Shown: positions 7,608 to 14,709 of the stretch, piece after piece
Numbering within the stretch: position 1 is the stretch's first letter
Layout: every line of letters starts with the position of its first letter
Origin: CAZJBP01 sp964544115
GTDB lineage: Bacteria > Verrucomicrobiota > Kiritimatiellia > UBA8416 > JADHWI01
Reading direction: 5' to 3'
NCBI GenBank assembly: GCA_964544115.1
Contig: CAZJBP010000048.1
Coordinates: forward strand, 1 to 22,166
DNA: 22,166 bases
The notes under the pieces: model-generated
What the model saw: only the letters and a program-made list of their open reading frames with translations
The model's database searches: none
Told to the model about the DNA's origin: nothing
Position numbers and translations under genes: made by a program

Positions 7608-9064
7608 TGCTGCCACGTTTCTGCGACGGCCTGTTCGCATCGCCTGTTTTCCTCGCGGCGGTCCTGCTCCACGCGGGCGGCGGCCGTGGCCTCACGCTCC
7701 GCGCGGACGTGATCCTGGGCCGTCGCGAACTGTTCAAGCAGCTCGATCTTGGAAGGGCATACGTAACTGCACAGGCCGCAGCGCACGCACAGGCCCAGCC
7801 CCAGCGCCTCCGCCTCGTCGTACGCGCCGTGGGCCAGCCGGCGGTGCAGGACCTGGGGCAGCAGCGCCGCGGGGCAGACGGACTCACATAGGCCGCACGC
7901 GATGCAGGGGCGCCGCTCGCCGCGCAGGGAGGTGCTCAGCGTCGAGTCCGATCCCCGTCCCAGCGCGGTGAGGAAGCACGGCAGGTAGGCGACGCGGTCG
8001 GTCCCCGGCCGGACGAAGCCGAGGAACTCTCGCTCCTGCGCCCGGGGGAGCAGAAAAAGACCGTCGTCATCGTAGCCCAGCCCGTCGCCTGCGGGGTCGG
8101 CCGGCCGGCCGGTGAAGAGCCCTCCGCGCAGCAGCCGGACCTCCCGCCCTCCGGTGGTGTCGGCCTTCGCGATGTGGCCGAGCGGAGTCCCGATGCGCGT
8201 CAGGACGTGACACGGATTTGCCGCCCCGGGTCCTCCGACGGCGACCATGCGCTCGTGCAGCGGCCGTCCTTCCACCAGCGACGCGCCGATGGCGCTCATG
8301 GCCTGGATGTCGAGGATCCAGATGGTGTCCTTCCGGGATTCTGGGTGAGCGCGTCGAAAGGCCCGGCACAGCACATCGGGGTTTTCGACGGGGTAGAGGA
8401 TCGGAACGGAGTCGAAGCGGACCCACGCCTGGCCCGCCAGATCGCGCTTTACCATGGCGACCACGGGGTCCCCGAGGTCGGTCAGGATCATCGAGATGCT
8501 GCCGTACTCGGCCATCAGGCGGGGCATGAACGCCAGCCCCTGGGTGATGCGAGTCCAGTCCCTGCGCAGGATCACCTTGCCCCGGGTGCGGAAGGGCTCC
8601 GCCGCCACGCAGTTGAGCAGGATCCACTTGGGCAGGTCCGAGCCGTCCAAGGGCGGGACGCCCCGGGCCTGTGAACTCCACAGCAGGGGCCACAGGCCGG
8701 AGGCCCCCAAATGGGCGCGGAGAGTCTCGGCAGACGTGTAGTCCCGCCGCAGCGGCTCGTGCAACGGGGATTCGCGGGAGGCGTCCAGATCGGTGAGTTC
8801 CAGCTGCGCCACGGCACCGTCCGCACCGGCCTTCAGAACGACCCGCCCCGCCGCCGGGGCCGGCAGGTCCAGCGTGCCCCCGGGCCAGTCGGCCCGCGCC
8901 AGCGCTTCGCCAAAACGGACCCGCGCGCCGTCGGCCACACAGGGCGTGTAGGCACAGCCGCGACGGTGAAGGGAGAGGATGAGCCGGTCGGGAAGCGCAG
9001 CCTCGTCCACGACGCCGGATGGCCGGCCGGAGATGCGAGGCAGGTATCCGCCCGTGATCTTCAC
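7604..9064 (-). CDS. nqrA: Na+-NQR subunit A carrying two RnfC-like [4Fe-4S] motifs
   Basis: Encodes 486 residues. The GTG at 9064 is chosen because aaggggg lies about 6 nt upstream and the product then opens with KITGGYLPRISGRPSG, the typical NqrA start. NqrA is the cytoplasmic subunit linked to quinone reduction. NqrA-like features are GLWPLLWSSQARGVPPLD, LLNCVAAEPF, a LYPVENPD segment, AVGGPGAANP and FLGFVRPGTDRV. Unlike Vibrio NqrA, the C-terminal region has two complete ferredoxin motifs, CIACGLCESVCP from residue 387 and CVRCGLCSYVCP from 426, followed by a charged alpha-helical tail, as in RnfC. In Vibrio only a remnant (LCTFVCPGK) remains at the second site. It is the first gene of the block. 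Two bound [4Fe-4S] clusters are predicted but unproven. Confidence 0.92.
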   Translation of the reverse strand: MKITGGYLPRISGRPSGVVDEAALPDRLILSLHRRGCAYTPCVADGARVRFGEALARADWPGGTLDLPAPAAGRVVLKAGADGAVAQLELTDLDASRESPLHEPLRRDYTSAETLRAHLGASGLWPLLWSSQARGVPPLDGSDLPKWILLNCVAAEPFRTRGKVILRRDWTRITQGLAFMPRLMAEYGSISMILTDLGDPVVAMVKRDLAGQAWVRFDSVPILYPVENPDVLCRAFRRAHPESRKDTIWILDIQAMSAIGASLVEGRPLHERMVAVGGPGAANPCHVLTRIGTPLGHIAKADTTGGREVRLLRGGLFTGRPADPAGDGLGYDDDGLFLLPRAQEREFLGFVRPGTDRVAYLPCFLTALGRGSDSTLSTSLRGERRPCIACGLCESVCPAALLPQVLHRRLAHGAYDEAEALGLGLCVRCGLCSYVCPSKIELLEQFATAQDHVRAEREATAAARVEQDRREENRRCEQAVAETWQQ

Positions 9065-9146
9065 GCTCGCCCCCCTTTCACGTCGCGATCCCCGCTGTCT
9101 CGCAGAGCCGGGGAATGGTCGCCGGCTCGTTTCGTCATACTTGCGC

Positions 9147-9175
9147 CTTATGCCACAAAGTGGTACTTCGGACAA
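9147..9175 (-). promoter_or_regulatory. Candidate sigma70-like promoter for the nqr operon
   Basis: Read on the minus strand, TTGTCC (9170-9175) and CATAAG (9147-9152) are separated by 17 bp, each matching 4 of 6 consensus bases, and would start transcription about 75 nt upstream of nqrA. A second weak candidate, TTGATC (9259-9264) with TAAACT (9236-9241), also has a 17-bp spacer. Both are weak matches and rest on sequence pattern only. Confidence 0.25.
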
Positions 9176-9240
9176 CAACGCTCTTTATGAAGCCCGCCGC
9201 CCCGCGCACCGTCTCAACTCTCGATCCTGTGTCGGAGTTT

Positions 9241-9281
9241 ACAGCTGTCAGCCGATGGGATCAACAGTTAAGCTGTACAGC
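9241..9281. promoter_or_regulatory. Pair of related palindromes in the nqrA / SDR divergent region
   Basis: Two perfect palindromes, acagctgt (9241-9248) and gctgtacagc (9272-9281), share the half-site agctgt/acagct. Their centres are about 32 bp apart, close to three helical turns. They overlap one of the weak minus-strand promoter candidates for nqrA and lie upstream of the SDR start. This placement fits a dimeric regulator binding site, but no regulator is identified. The rest of 9065-9347 shows no gene on either strand. Confidence 0.3.
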
Positions 9282-9347
9282 GGAGTGGGTTCGGTCCAAA
9301 ACGGCCCGGCGTGTTCGGGATGTCATCCGTGGAGTGAATGCAGGAAC

Positions 9348-10841
9348 GTGACAGCGACGGCCACATCCGACCTGCAGTGCGAAGGGCTGCCGACGCAGCC
9401 GAGGCCTGAGATCGGGCCGGTGCTGGTCACCGGCGCCACCGGCTACATCGGCGGGCGCCTGGTTCCGGAACTGCTGGCGCGCGGCTACACAGTGCGCGCC
9501 ATGGTGCGGGCGGCCTCTCCGGAGCACGCGGACCGGTGGCCCCGGGCACAGACGGTTGTGGCCGACGCCGGTGACCCGGCCGCGCTGGAGGCAGCCCTTT
9601 CCGGCGTGCACACCGCCTATTACCTCATCCACTCGCTGCTGCTCGGTCCCAAGCGTTTCGAGCATCAGGAGCTGGCCAATGCGCACCACTTCCGCGTCGC
9701 CGCCGAGCGCTGCGGCGTCCGGCGGATTGTCTACCTCGGCGGGCTGGGCGATGTGCGGACCGTGCTCTCGCCGCATCTGCGCAGCCGGGCCGACGTGGCG
9801 GCGGAACTGGCCCGCGGCCCGGTGCCGGTGACCGTGCTCCGGGCCGCGATCATCATCGGCTCGGGCAGCGCCTCGTACGAGATCATCCACCACCTCGTCC
9901 TCAACGTGCCGGTCTTCGTGACCCCCCGCTGGAGCCGCACCCGCTGCCAGCCGATCGCCATTCGCGACGTCATCCGCTACCTCGTGGGGGTGCTGGAGGA
10001 ACCGCGGAGTACGGGCGAGTCCTACGACATCGGCGGGCCGGAGGTGCTGGAATACGAACAGATGGTGCGCTCCCTGGCTGAGACGTCCGGTCGCCGGCGT
10101 TTCTTTCTTCGGCTGCCGACCTCCAATTTCCGCTTCTTCGCCTACATGACCGGCTTGCTCACGCCGGTTCCGGTCCCCATCACGATCAGCCTCATGGAAG
10201 GGCTCAAAAATGATGTGGTGTGCGCCAACAGCACGATCCAGCAGTTGATCCCCTTCCGCACGCTGACCTACCGGGAGGCCGTGGTGGAGGCGATGACGCG
10301 CTACGAGCAGGACCGGGTTCACACGCGCTGGTCGGACTCCTATCCTCCGGCGCACGAACTGGCGCTGAAGCTGCACGAGCTGCCGCAGCCGCTGCGTTTT
10401 GTGACGACGTATGCGATGACGACCACGCGGCCAGCCGAAGCGCTGTTCCGGTCGTTCTGCCGGATTGGCGGCCGCGAGGGATGGTTCGACACGAACTGGC
10501 TCTGGCACCTGCGCGGTACCATCGACCGCGTGCTGGCCGGCGTCGGCACGCAGCGCGGCCGGCGCAGCGCCTCACAGCTGAGGGTGAACGATGTGGTGGA
10601 CTTCTGGCGGGTGGAAGACCTGCAGCGCAACCGGCGCCTCCTGCTGCGGGCCGAGATGAAGCTGCCCGGCTGGGCCTGGCTGGAATTCGCCATCGACGAT
10701 GCGGGCGAGCGCCGGAAACTGTCCGTCACGGGGCACTACAAGCCGAAGGGCATCCTGGGATACCTCTACTGGTACGCCTGCCTGCCCCTGCACGTGTTCA
10801 TCTTCCGGAACCTCATTCTGCGGATCGAGCGGCGCAGTTGA
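9348..10841 (+). CDS. SDR-type NAD(P)-binding oxidoreductase with DUF2867-like C-terminal domain
   Basis: Encodes 497 residues from the GTG at 9348 (agga just upstream, ggag at 9331). An in-frame ATG at 9255 would add 31 residues containing a CxGCH segment, so the start is uncertain. Residues 25-330 form an atypical extended SDR: a TGATGYIGG dinucleotide loop (28-36), VVADAGDP, YYLIHSL, VYLGGLGD and a TVLRAAIIIGSGSASYE segment. This matches the YbjT/NmrA-like group rather than a classical YxxxK reductase. The last 150 residues (VNDVVDFWRVED, RLLLRAEMKLPGWAWLEF, and YWYACLPLHVFIF with a possible membrane-contacting helix) match the DUF2867-type ligand-binding fold. The substrate is unknown. 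It is transcribed divergently from nqrA, so a shared control region is possible, and any link to quinone metabolism is speculation. Confidence 0.85.
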   Translation: MTATATSDLQCEGLPTQPRPEIGPVLVTGATGYIGGRLVPELLARGYTVRAMVRAASPEHADRWPRAQTVVADAGDPAALEAALSGVHTAYYLIHSLLLGPKRFEHQELANAHHFRVAAERCGVRRIVYLGGLGDVRTVLSPHLRSRADVAAELARGPVPVTVLRAAIIIGSGSASYEIIHHLVLNVPVFVTPRWSRTRCQPIAIRDVIRYLVGVLEEPRSTGESYDIGGPEVLEYEQMVRSLAETSGRRRFFLRLPTSNFRFFAYMTGLLTPVPVPITISLMEGLKNDVVCANSTIQQLIPFRTLTYREAVVEAMTRYEQDRVHTRWSDSYPPAHELALKLHELPQPLRFVTTYAMTTTRPAEALFRSFCRIGGREGWFDTNWLWHLRGTIDRVLAGVGTQRGRRSASQLRVNDVVDFWRVEDLQRNRRLLLRAEMKLPGWAWLEFAIDDAGERRKLSVTGHYKPKGILGYLYWYACLPLHVFIFRNLILRIERRS

Positions 10842-10942
10842 CCGTCGGTCGCGTGCTCCGGAGGGGCGGGCGCCGTGACAAGCCGTCCTGCGATCGGGCC
10901 TTCTGTCGCACGTGTCTCCCCGGGGCCGCCGTGTGCGACATT

Positions 10943-11015
10943 CCTGAGACGTTTCCGGGTGGGTGGCTGAGCATGCAGGACGGCATCAATGCCTTGGAAA
11001 CCTTGGCATCTCAGG
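10943..11015 (+). other. Possible RNA fold downstream of the SDR gene
   Basis: cctgaga (10943-10949) pairs with tctcagg (11009-11015), and gtttcc (10951-10956) with ggaaac (10996-11001). Inside, ggca-tcaa-tgcc (10982-10993) forms a small hairpin. Together these give a branched stem of about 73 nt. I match it to no riboswitch or small-RNA family known to me. It may be a chance fold in GC-rich DNA. Confidence 0.25.
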
Positions 11016-11084
11016 CTTCCGGGGCTCGTGTCGGCAGTCGCACTGACGGTTGGCATAGCGTGTGCTTCTCTATTAACCGTCCCT

Positions 11085-11160
11085 CAAAGGACCGACACCC
11101 CGAGAGAGACCGAGACACACACGCAGACACGACGCAGAGAGAAGACGCACCCAGGCCGGG
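11085..11160. other. T-free tract of 76 bases
   Basis: No T occurs on the plus strand between 11085 and 11160. The tract consists of gaga, caca and gacg-type short runs. An RNA copied from it would have no U and little self-structure. It runs directly into the left arm of the hairpin at 11154-11210. No open reading frame of interest crosses it. Confidence 0.6.
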
Positions 11161-11219
11161 TTTGACGACTGCCGAGGTTAACTCCTTACCTCAACTCGTC
11201 AAACCCGGCCACCCTTTTT
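11154..11219 (+). terminator. Strong hairpin, possible transcription terminator before murC-murB
   Basis: Positions 11154-11168 (ggccgggtttgacga) and 11196-11210 are perfect inverted copies, giving a 15-bp stem around a 27-nt loop that can itself pair gaggt (11174-11178) with acctc (11188-11192). Five T residues follow at 11215-11219 after a 4-nt gap. The strong stem fits an intrinsic terminator closing the upstream transcription unit ahead of the next promoter, though the T-run is short and set off from the stem. A palindromic insertion element is the alternative. Confidence 0.5.
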
Positions 11220-11259
11220 GGGCCCTGACGTTTTCCTACTTCCTTCGCCGCAGGGCAGG

Positions 11260-11288
11260 TTGACGGCCGGAGTGCGGGGGGATATTGT
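11260..11288 (+). promoter_or_regulatory. Sigma70-like promoter of the wall/division cluster
   Basis: TTGACG (11260-11265, 5 of 6 consensus) and TATTGT (11283-11288, 4 of 6) are separated by exactly 17 bp. Transcription would start near 11295, giving a leader of about 30 nt before the murC-murB ATG at 11326. It lies downstream of the strong hairpin, which suits a new transcription unit. This is the best promoter match I found in the window. Confidence 0.5.
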
Positions 11289-11325
11289 GCCCCTCCGGTT
11301 ACACGAAAGGACGTCAACTGGCCGG

Positions 11326-13668
11326 ATGAGCGCGTCGACCCTACCCGCCGAGGACTCGGAGCAGGCCCTCCACCGCATTCTCGCCACCCGCAGTCCCCAG
11401 CGTGTCCACCTGATGGGCGTCTGCGGGGTGGGGATGGCCGGTGTCGCGTCGCTCCTGAAGGCGCGCGGATTCGATGTGTCCGGCTGCGACGCCTCCCTCG
11501 GGGGGCTGGCCCGGTGGCTCGAACTGCAGGGCGTGGGCGTTGCCGCGGGGCACTCGCCGGATCACCTCGCCGGTTTCGACGGCTGGGTGATTCGCACGCC
11601 GGCGGTCTCCGACGAAGCCCCGGAGCTGGCGGCCGCCCGCCGGGCCGGCCGGCCGGTGTTTCGGCGGGGCGAAGTCCTGCCGCGGCTTCTGGACGGCCTG
11701 GACTCGATCGCGGTGGCCGGTACGCACGGCAAGACGACCACGACCACGTTCACGGCCATGGTGCTCAGCGCCGCGGGGCTCCAGCCGGGCTGGTGCATCG
11801 GCGGCGAGAACTCGCGGCTTGGGGGCGTGGCCTCGCCGGGCGGCGGCCGGTGCATGGTGGTCGAGGCCGACGAGAGCGACGGCACGCTGGCGCTCTATCG
11901 GCCCGAGGTGGCGGTCGTCACAAACATCGAGTTCGACCACATGGAGCACTTCGAGAGCATCGAGGCGTTCGAAGCCTGCTTTGCCCGCTTCTGCGGGCAG
12001 GCGCGCCGCCGCGTGATCTACGGCGCCGACGACCCGCGCGCCGCCCGCCTGTGCGCCGGCCTGCCGCGTTCGCGCGCGTTCGGCCTTGGCGCCGACGCCG
12101 CAGTGCGCGCCGTCGACGTGGTTCAGGGCTCCGCCGGCAGCGAGTTCCTCCTGGTGGCCGACGGCGTGACCGTGGGGAGCGTCCGGCTTCCCGTTCCCGG
12201 CTTGCACAATGTTCTGAACGCCCTGGCCGCGTTTGCGGCGGCCACCGAGTTCGGCGTGGCCCCGGCCGATGCCTGCCGCGCGCTGGAGTCCGTGTCGCTG
12301 CCCCGGCGCCGCTTCGAGCAGGTCGCCGTCACGGGAGACGGCATCCGGGTCGTCTCGGATTACGCCCACCATCCGTCCGAGATTCGCGCGCTGGTGGCCG
12401 CGGCCCGCCCGCAGGCCGGCGGGCGTCTGGTGGCCGTATTCCAGCCTCACCGCTACACGCGCACCCGGGCCCTGGGCGCGGACTTCCCTCCCGCGTTTCG
12501 GGGCGTGGACGAGCTGGTGCTGGTGCCGGTCTACGCGGCCTCCGAGCCGCCGCTGGAGGGCGGCACCGCGGGGGACCTGTATGCCCGGTTCCGCGACGCA
12601 GACCCCGCGACCACCGCCGGCCGCGTGCTGCTGGCCGATTCGCTCCGTATGGCCTGGGTGCACATCCGCGGCACGCTGCGCCCGGGAGACCTGTTCCTCG
12701 TGGTGGGCGCGGGCGACGTGGAGGCGATCGCCGCCTGGGCGGGGGCCGACCTGGGGGCTTCGGCGCCTCCCCTCGCGTCCGCCGCCGAATGGGCCGCGCG
12801 CCTGCCGGGGTCGGTGGTGCGCGCCGGTGAGCCGCTGGCGGCAAAGACCGGGCTGCGCGTCGGCGGCGCGGCGGACGTGTGGGTGGAGGTCGGCACGGAG
12901 GAGGATCTGGCCGAACTGCTGAGGGGGACAAGCCGAAGCGGCTGCCCGCTGACGCTGCTGGGCGGCGGGTTCAATGTGGCGGTCAGCGACCTGGGCGCGC
13001 GCGGCGTGGTGGCGAGGCTGACCGGCCCCGCGTTCCGCGAGATCCGCCGCGAGGACGGCAACCGCGTGGTGGCAGGCGCGGCGGTTCCCCTGTCGCGCCT
13101 GCTCGACGCGATGGAGTCGCAGGGGCTGGGCGGAATGGATTTTCTGGAGGGCATCCCCGGCACGCTCGGAGGAGCGGTGCGGATGAACGCGGGAGCCTGG
13201 CGCCACACGATTTCCGAGCGCGTGGAATCGATTCGTTGTTTGAATCGCGATGGCTCCGTGTCTATAGTGCGCGGCAGCGATCTGGGAATGGTCTATCGCG
13301 ACTGCCGGGCGCTTGGGGACGCGGTGATGACCGAGGCGACGCTGGTCGCGGACGCGGTGCCCGCGGAGGTCACGCGGGCGGCGCGGGCGGAGGTGTCTGA
13401 GCGGCGCGCGTGGATGCGGGGATACCGGTCGGCGGGGTCCGTATTCAAGAACCCCGAGGGGGACTACGCGGGGCGTTTGCTGGAGGCGGCCGGGCTCAAG
13501 GGGGCGAGACTGGGCGGGGCCGCCCTGGCCGACAGTCACGCGAACTTCCTCTACACGCTCGACGGCGCCACCGGGTCCGATGTGCGCGCCCTGATTGCGC
13601 GGATGCAGACGGCCGTTGCCGCGCGGTTCGGCGTGGTCCTGGAGACGGAAGTGAAACGGGTGGGGTGA
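11326..13668 (+). CDS. murC-murB: MurC-MurB fusion: UDP-MurNAc-L-Ala ligase and UDP-GlcNAc-enolpyruvate reductase
   Basis: Encodes 780 residues covering two steps of cytoplasmic peptidoglycan precursor synthesis. Residues 25-475 are MurC: a GVCGVGMAGV nucleotide loop (31-40), ATP P-loop GTHGKTTTT (132-140), VVTNIEFDHMEH (197-208), DYAHHP (345-350) and FQPHRYTRT (372-380). Residues 487-780 are a MurB domain (type II-like): the FAD segment LLGGGFNVAVSD (544-555, with Phe where Ser is usual), FLEGIPGTLGGAVRMNAGA (606-624), and the catalytic RSAGSVFKNPEGDYAG (701-716). MurB makes UDP-MurNAc, which MurC uses, so the fusion joins consecutive steps in reversed order. ATG 11326 is chosen because MurC homology begins soon after; aaagga lies 15 nt upstream, a longer spacing than ideal. 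Confidence 0.96.
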   Translation: MSASTLPAEDSEQALHRILATRSPQRVHLMGVCGVGMAGVASLLKARGFDVSGCDASLGGLARWLELQGVGVAAGHSPDHLAGFDGWVIRTPAVSDEAPELAAARRAGRPVFRRGEVLPRLLDGLDSIAVAGTHGKTTTTTFTAMVLSAAGLQPGWCIGGENSRLGGVASPGGGRCMVVEADESDGTLALYRPEVAVVTNIEFDHMEHFESIEAFEACFARFCGQARRRVIYGADDPRAARLCAGLPRSRAFGLGADAAVRAVDVVQGSAGSEFLLVADGVTVGSVRLPVPGLHNVLNALAAFAAATEFGVAPADACRALESVSLPRRRFEQVAVTGDGIRVVSDYAHHPSEIRALVAAARPQAGGRLVAVFQPHRYTRTRALGADFPPAFRGVDELVLVPVYAASEPPLEGGTAGDLYARFRDADPATTAGRVLLADSLRMAWVHIRGTLRPGDLFLVVGAGDVEAIAAWAGADLGASAPPLASAAEWAARLPGSVVRAGEPLAAKTGLRVGGAADVWVEVGTEEDLAELLRGTSRSGCPLTLLGGGFNVAVSDLGARGVVARLTGPAFREIRREDGNRVVAGAAVPLSRLLDAMESQGLGGMDFLEGIPGTLGGAVRMNAGAWRHTISERVESIRCLNRDGSVSIVRGSDLGMVYRDCRALGDAVMTEATLVADAVPAEVTRAARAEVSERRAWMRGYRSAGSVFKNPEGDYAGRLLEAAGLKGARLGGAALADSHANFLYTLDGATGSDVRALIARMQTAVAARFGVVLETEVKRVG

Positions 13669-13722
13669 GGGCTCGGTCCCGGGGCCGGGGGCCTGAATGT
13701 TCGATTCTTTCGGAGAGCACGC

Positions 13723-14688
13723 GTGACTCAGAATCAAAGGAAGACCGCGGAGGTGAGCGCCGGAAGCCCGGCAGCAGCCGACGTCAAGACCGGCCGGCGT
13801 CCCTTCCGCAACGTGGCCGTCCTGATGGGCGGGCCGTCGTCTGAACGCGAGGTGTCGCTGCGCTCGGGCAAGGCTGTGGCCGAAGGGCTGCGACAGGCGG
13901 GTTACGCCGTTGCCGCCGTGCAGCTCGACGGCGCCACGGTCGAGATTCCTGCCGGCGTCGAGGCGGTCTTCCTGGCGCTGCACGGCGCCTTTGGCGAGGA
14001 TGGGACGCTGCAGGCCCTGCTGGACGAGCGGCGCATGCCTTACACGGGATCCGGCGCCGCGGCGAGCCGTCTCTCCATGGACAAGGTGGCCAGCAAGCGC
14101 GTCTTCGAGCAGCACGGCATCCCCACGCCGGCGTACGACGTTTTGAAATCTGGGTCGCCCGCCTGCCGCCTGCCGCTGCCGGTCTTCGTCAAACCTCCGA
14201 GGGAGGGGTCCAGCATTGGCGTCCACAAGGTGGCGCGGGCGTCCGAGTGGGAGGCGGCCGTGGCCGACGCGCGGCGGTACGGCGACGACGTGCTGGTGGA
14301 GGCGTGCATCGAGGGCCGCGAGGTCACCGTCGGCGTGGTGGACGGCGAGGTGCTGCCGGCCGTGGAGATCGTGGCGGCCGAGGCGTGGTACGACTACCGC
14401 GCCAAGTATGGCGGGGAGAGCGGCTACCGGGTGCCCGCGCCGCTGGATCCGCCGGTGGCGGAACGTTGCGGACGGATCGCGCTTGCGGTATACCGTGCGC
14501 TGGGCTGCCGGGGGATGGGGCGCGTCGATTTCAGGCTGACGCCCGGCGGCGATCCGTTTGTGCTGGAGATGAACACGATTCCCGGTTTCACGCCGACCAG
14601 CCTGCTGCCCAAGGCGGCGGCGGCGGCGGGGATGGATTTTTCGGCGTTGTGTGATCGGATTATGTGCACGGCCGCGTACGGGCCGTGA
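13723..14688 (+). CDS. ddl: D-alanine--D-alanine ligase
   Basis: Encodes 321 residues from GTG 13723, with ggag 7 nt upstream. It joins two D-alanines with ATP to make the dipeptide at the end of the peptidoglycan stem. All ATP-grasp marks are present: GGPSSEREVSLRSG near the front, HGAFGEDGTLQ, PYTGSGAAASRLSMDK, VKPPREGSSIGV, CIEGREVTVGV, YDYRAKY and the metal-binding FVLEMNTIPGFTPTSL near the end. A 27-residue polar N-terminal extension precedes the core. The gene lies 54 bp after murC-murB and 21 bp before ftsQ in the same operon, the usual place for Ddl in division clusters. The Tyr in YDYRAKY suggests D-Ala-D-Ala rather than D-Ala-D-Lac specificity (family knowledge, inferred here). Confidence 0.96.
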   Translation: MTQNQRKTAEVSAGSPAAADVKTGRRPFRNVAVLMGGPSSEREVSLRSGKAVAEGLRQAGYAVAAVQLDGATVEIPAGVEAVFLALHGAFGEDGTLQALLDERRMPYTGSGAAASRLSMDKVASKRVFEQHGIPTPAYDVLKSGSPACRLPLPVFVKPPREGSSIGVHKVARASEWEAAVADARRYGDDVLVEACIEGREVTVGVVDGEVLPAVEIVAAEAWYDYRAKYGGESGYRVPAPLDPPVAERCGRIALAVYRALGCRGMGRVDFRLTPGGDPFVLEMNTIPGFTPTSLLPKAAAAAGMDFSALCDRIMCTAAYGP

Positions 14689-14709
14689 AGCGCGGTTGGA
14701 ACGGCAGGC

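Noticed and set aside
6513..7712. Long plus-strand open frame opposite nqrB
   Set aside because: It is antisense to a clearly conserved membrane gene and is Gln/Gly/Arg/Asp-rich, typical of shadow frames in high-GC DNA.
3555..9064. Rnf complex instead of Na+-NQR
   Set aside because: The last gene has the ferredoxin, FAD and NADH domains of NqrF, there is no rnfB, and gene order is nqrABCDEF; only the NqrA cysteine motifs recall RnfC.
9261..10508. Minus-strand open frame opposite the SDR gene
   Set aside because: It has the composition of a shadow frame; the plus strand has clear NAD(P)-binding motifs.
10842..11325. tRNA, SRP RNA or known riboswitch in the spacer
   Set aside because: I found no cloverleaf with a T-loop GTTCRA motif, no SRP core motif, and no match to riboswitch consensus elements I know.
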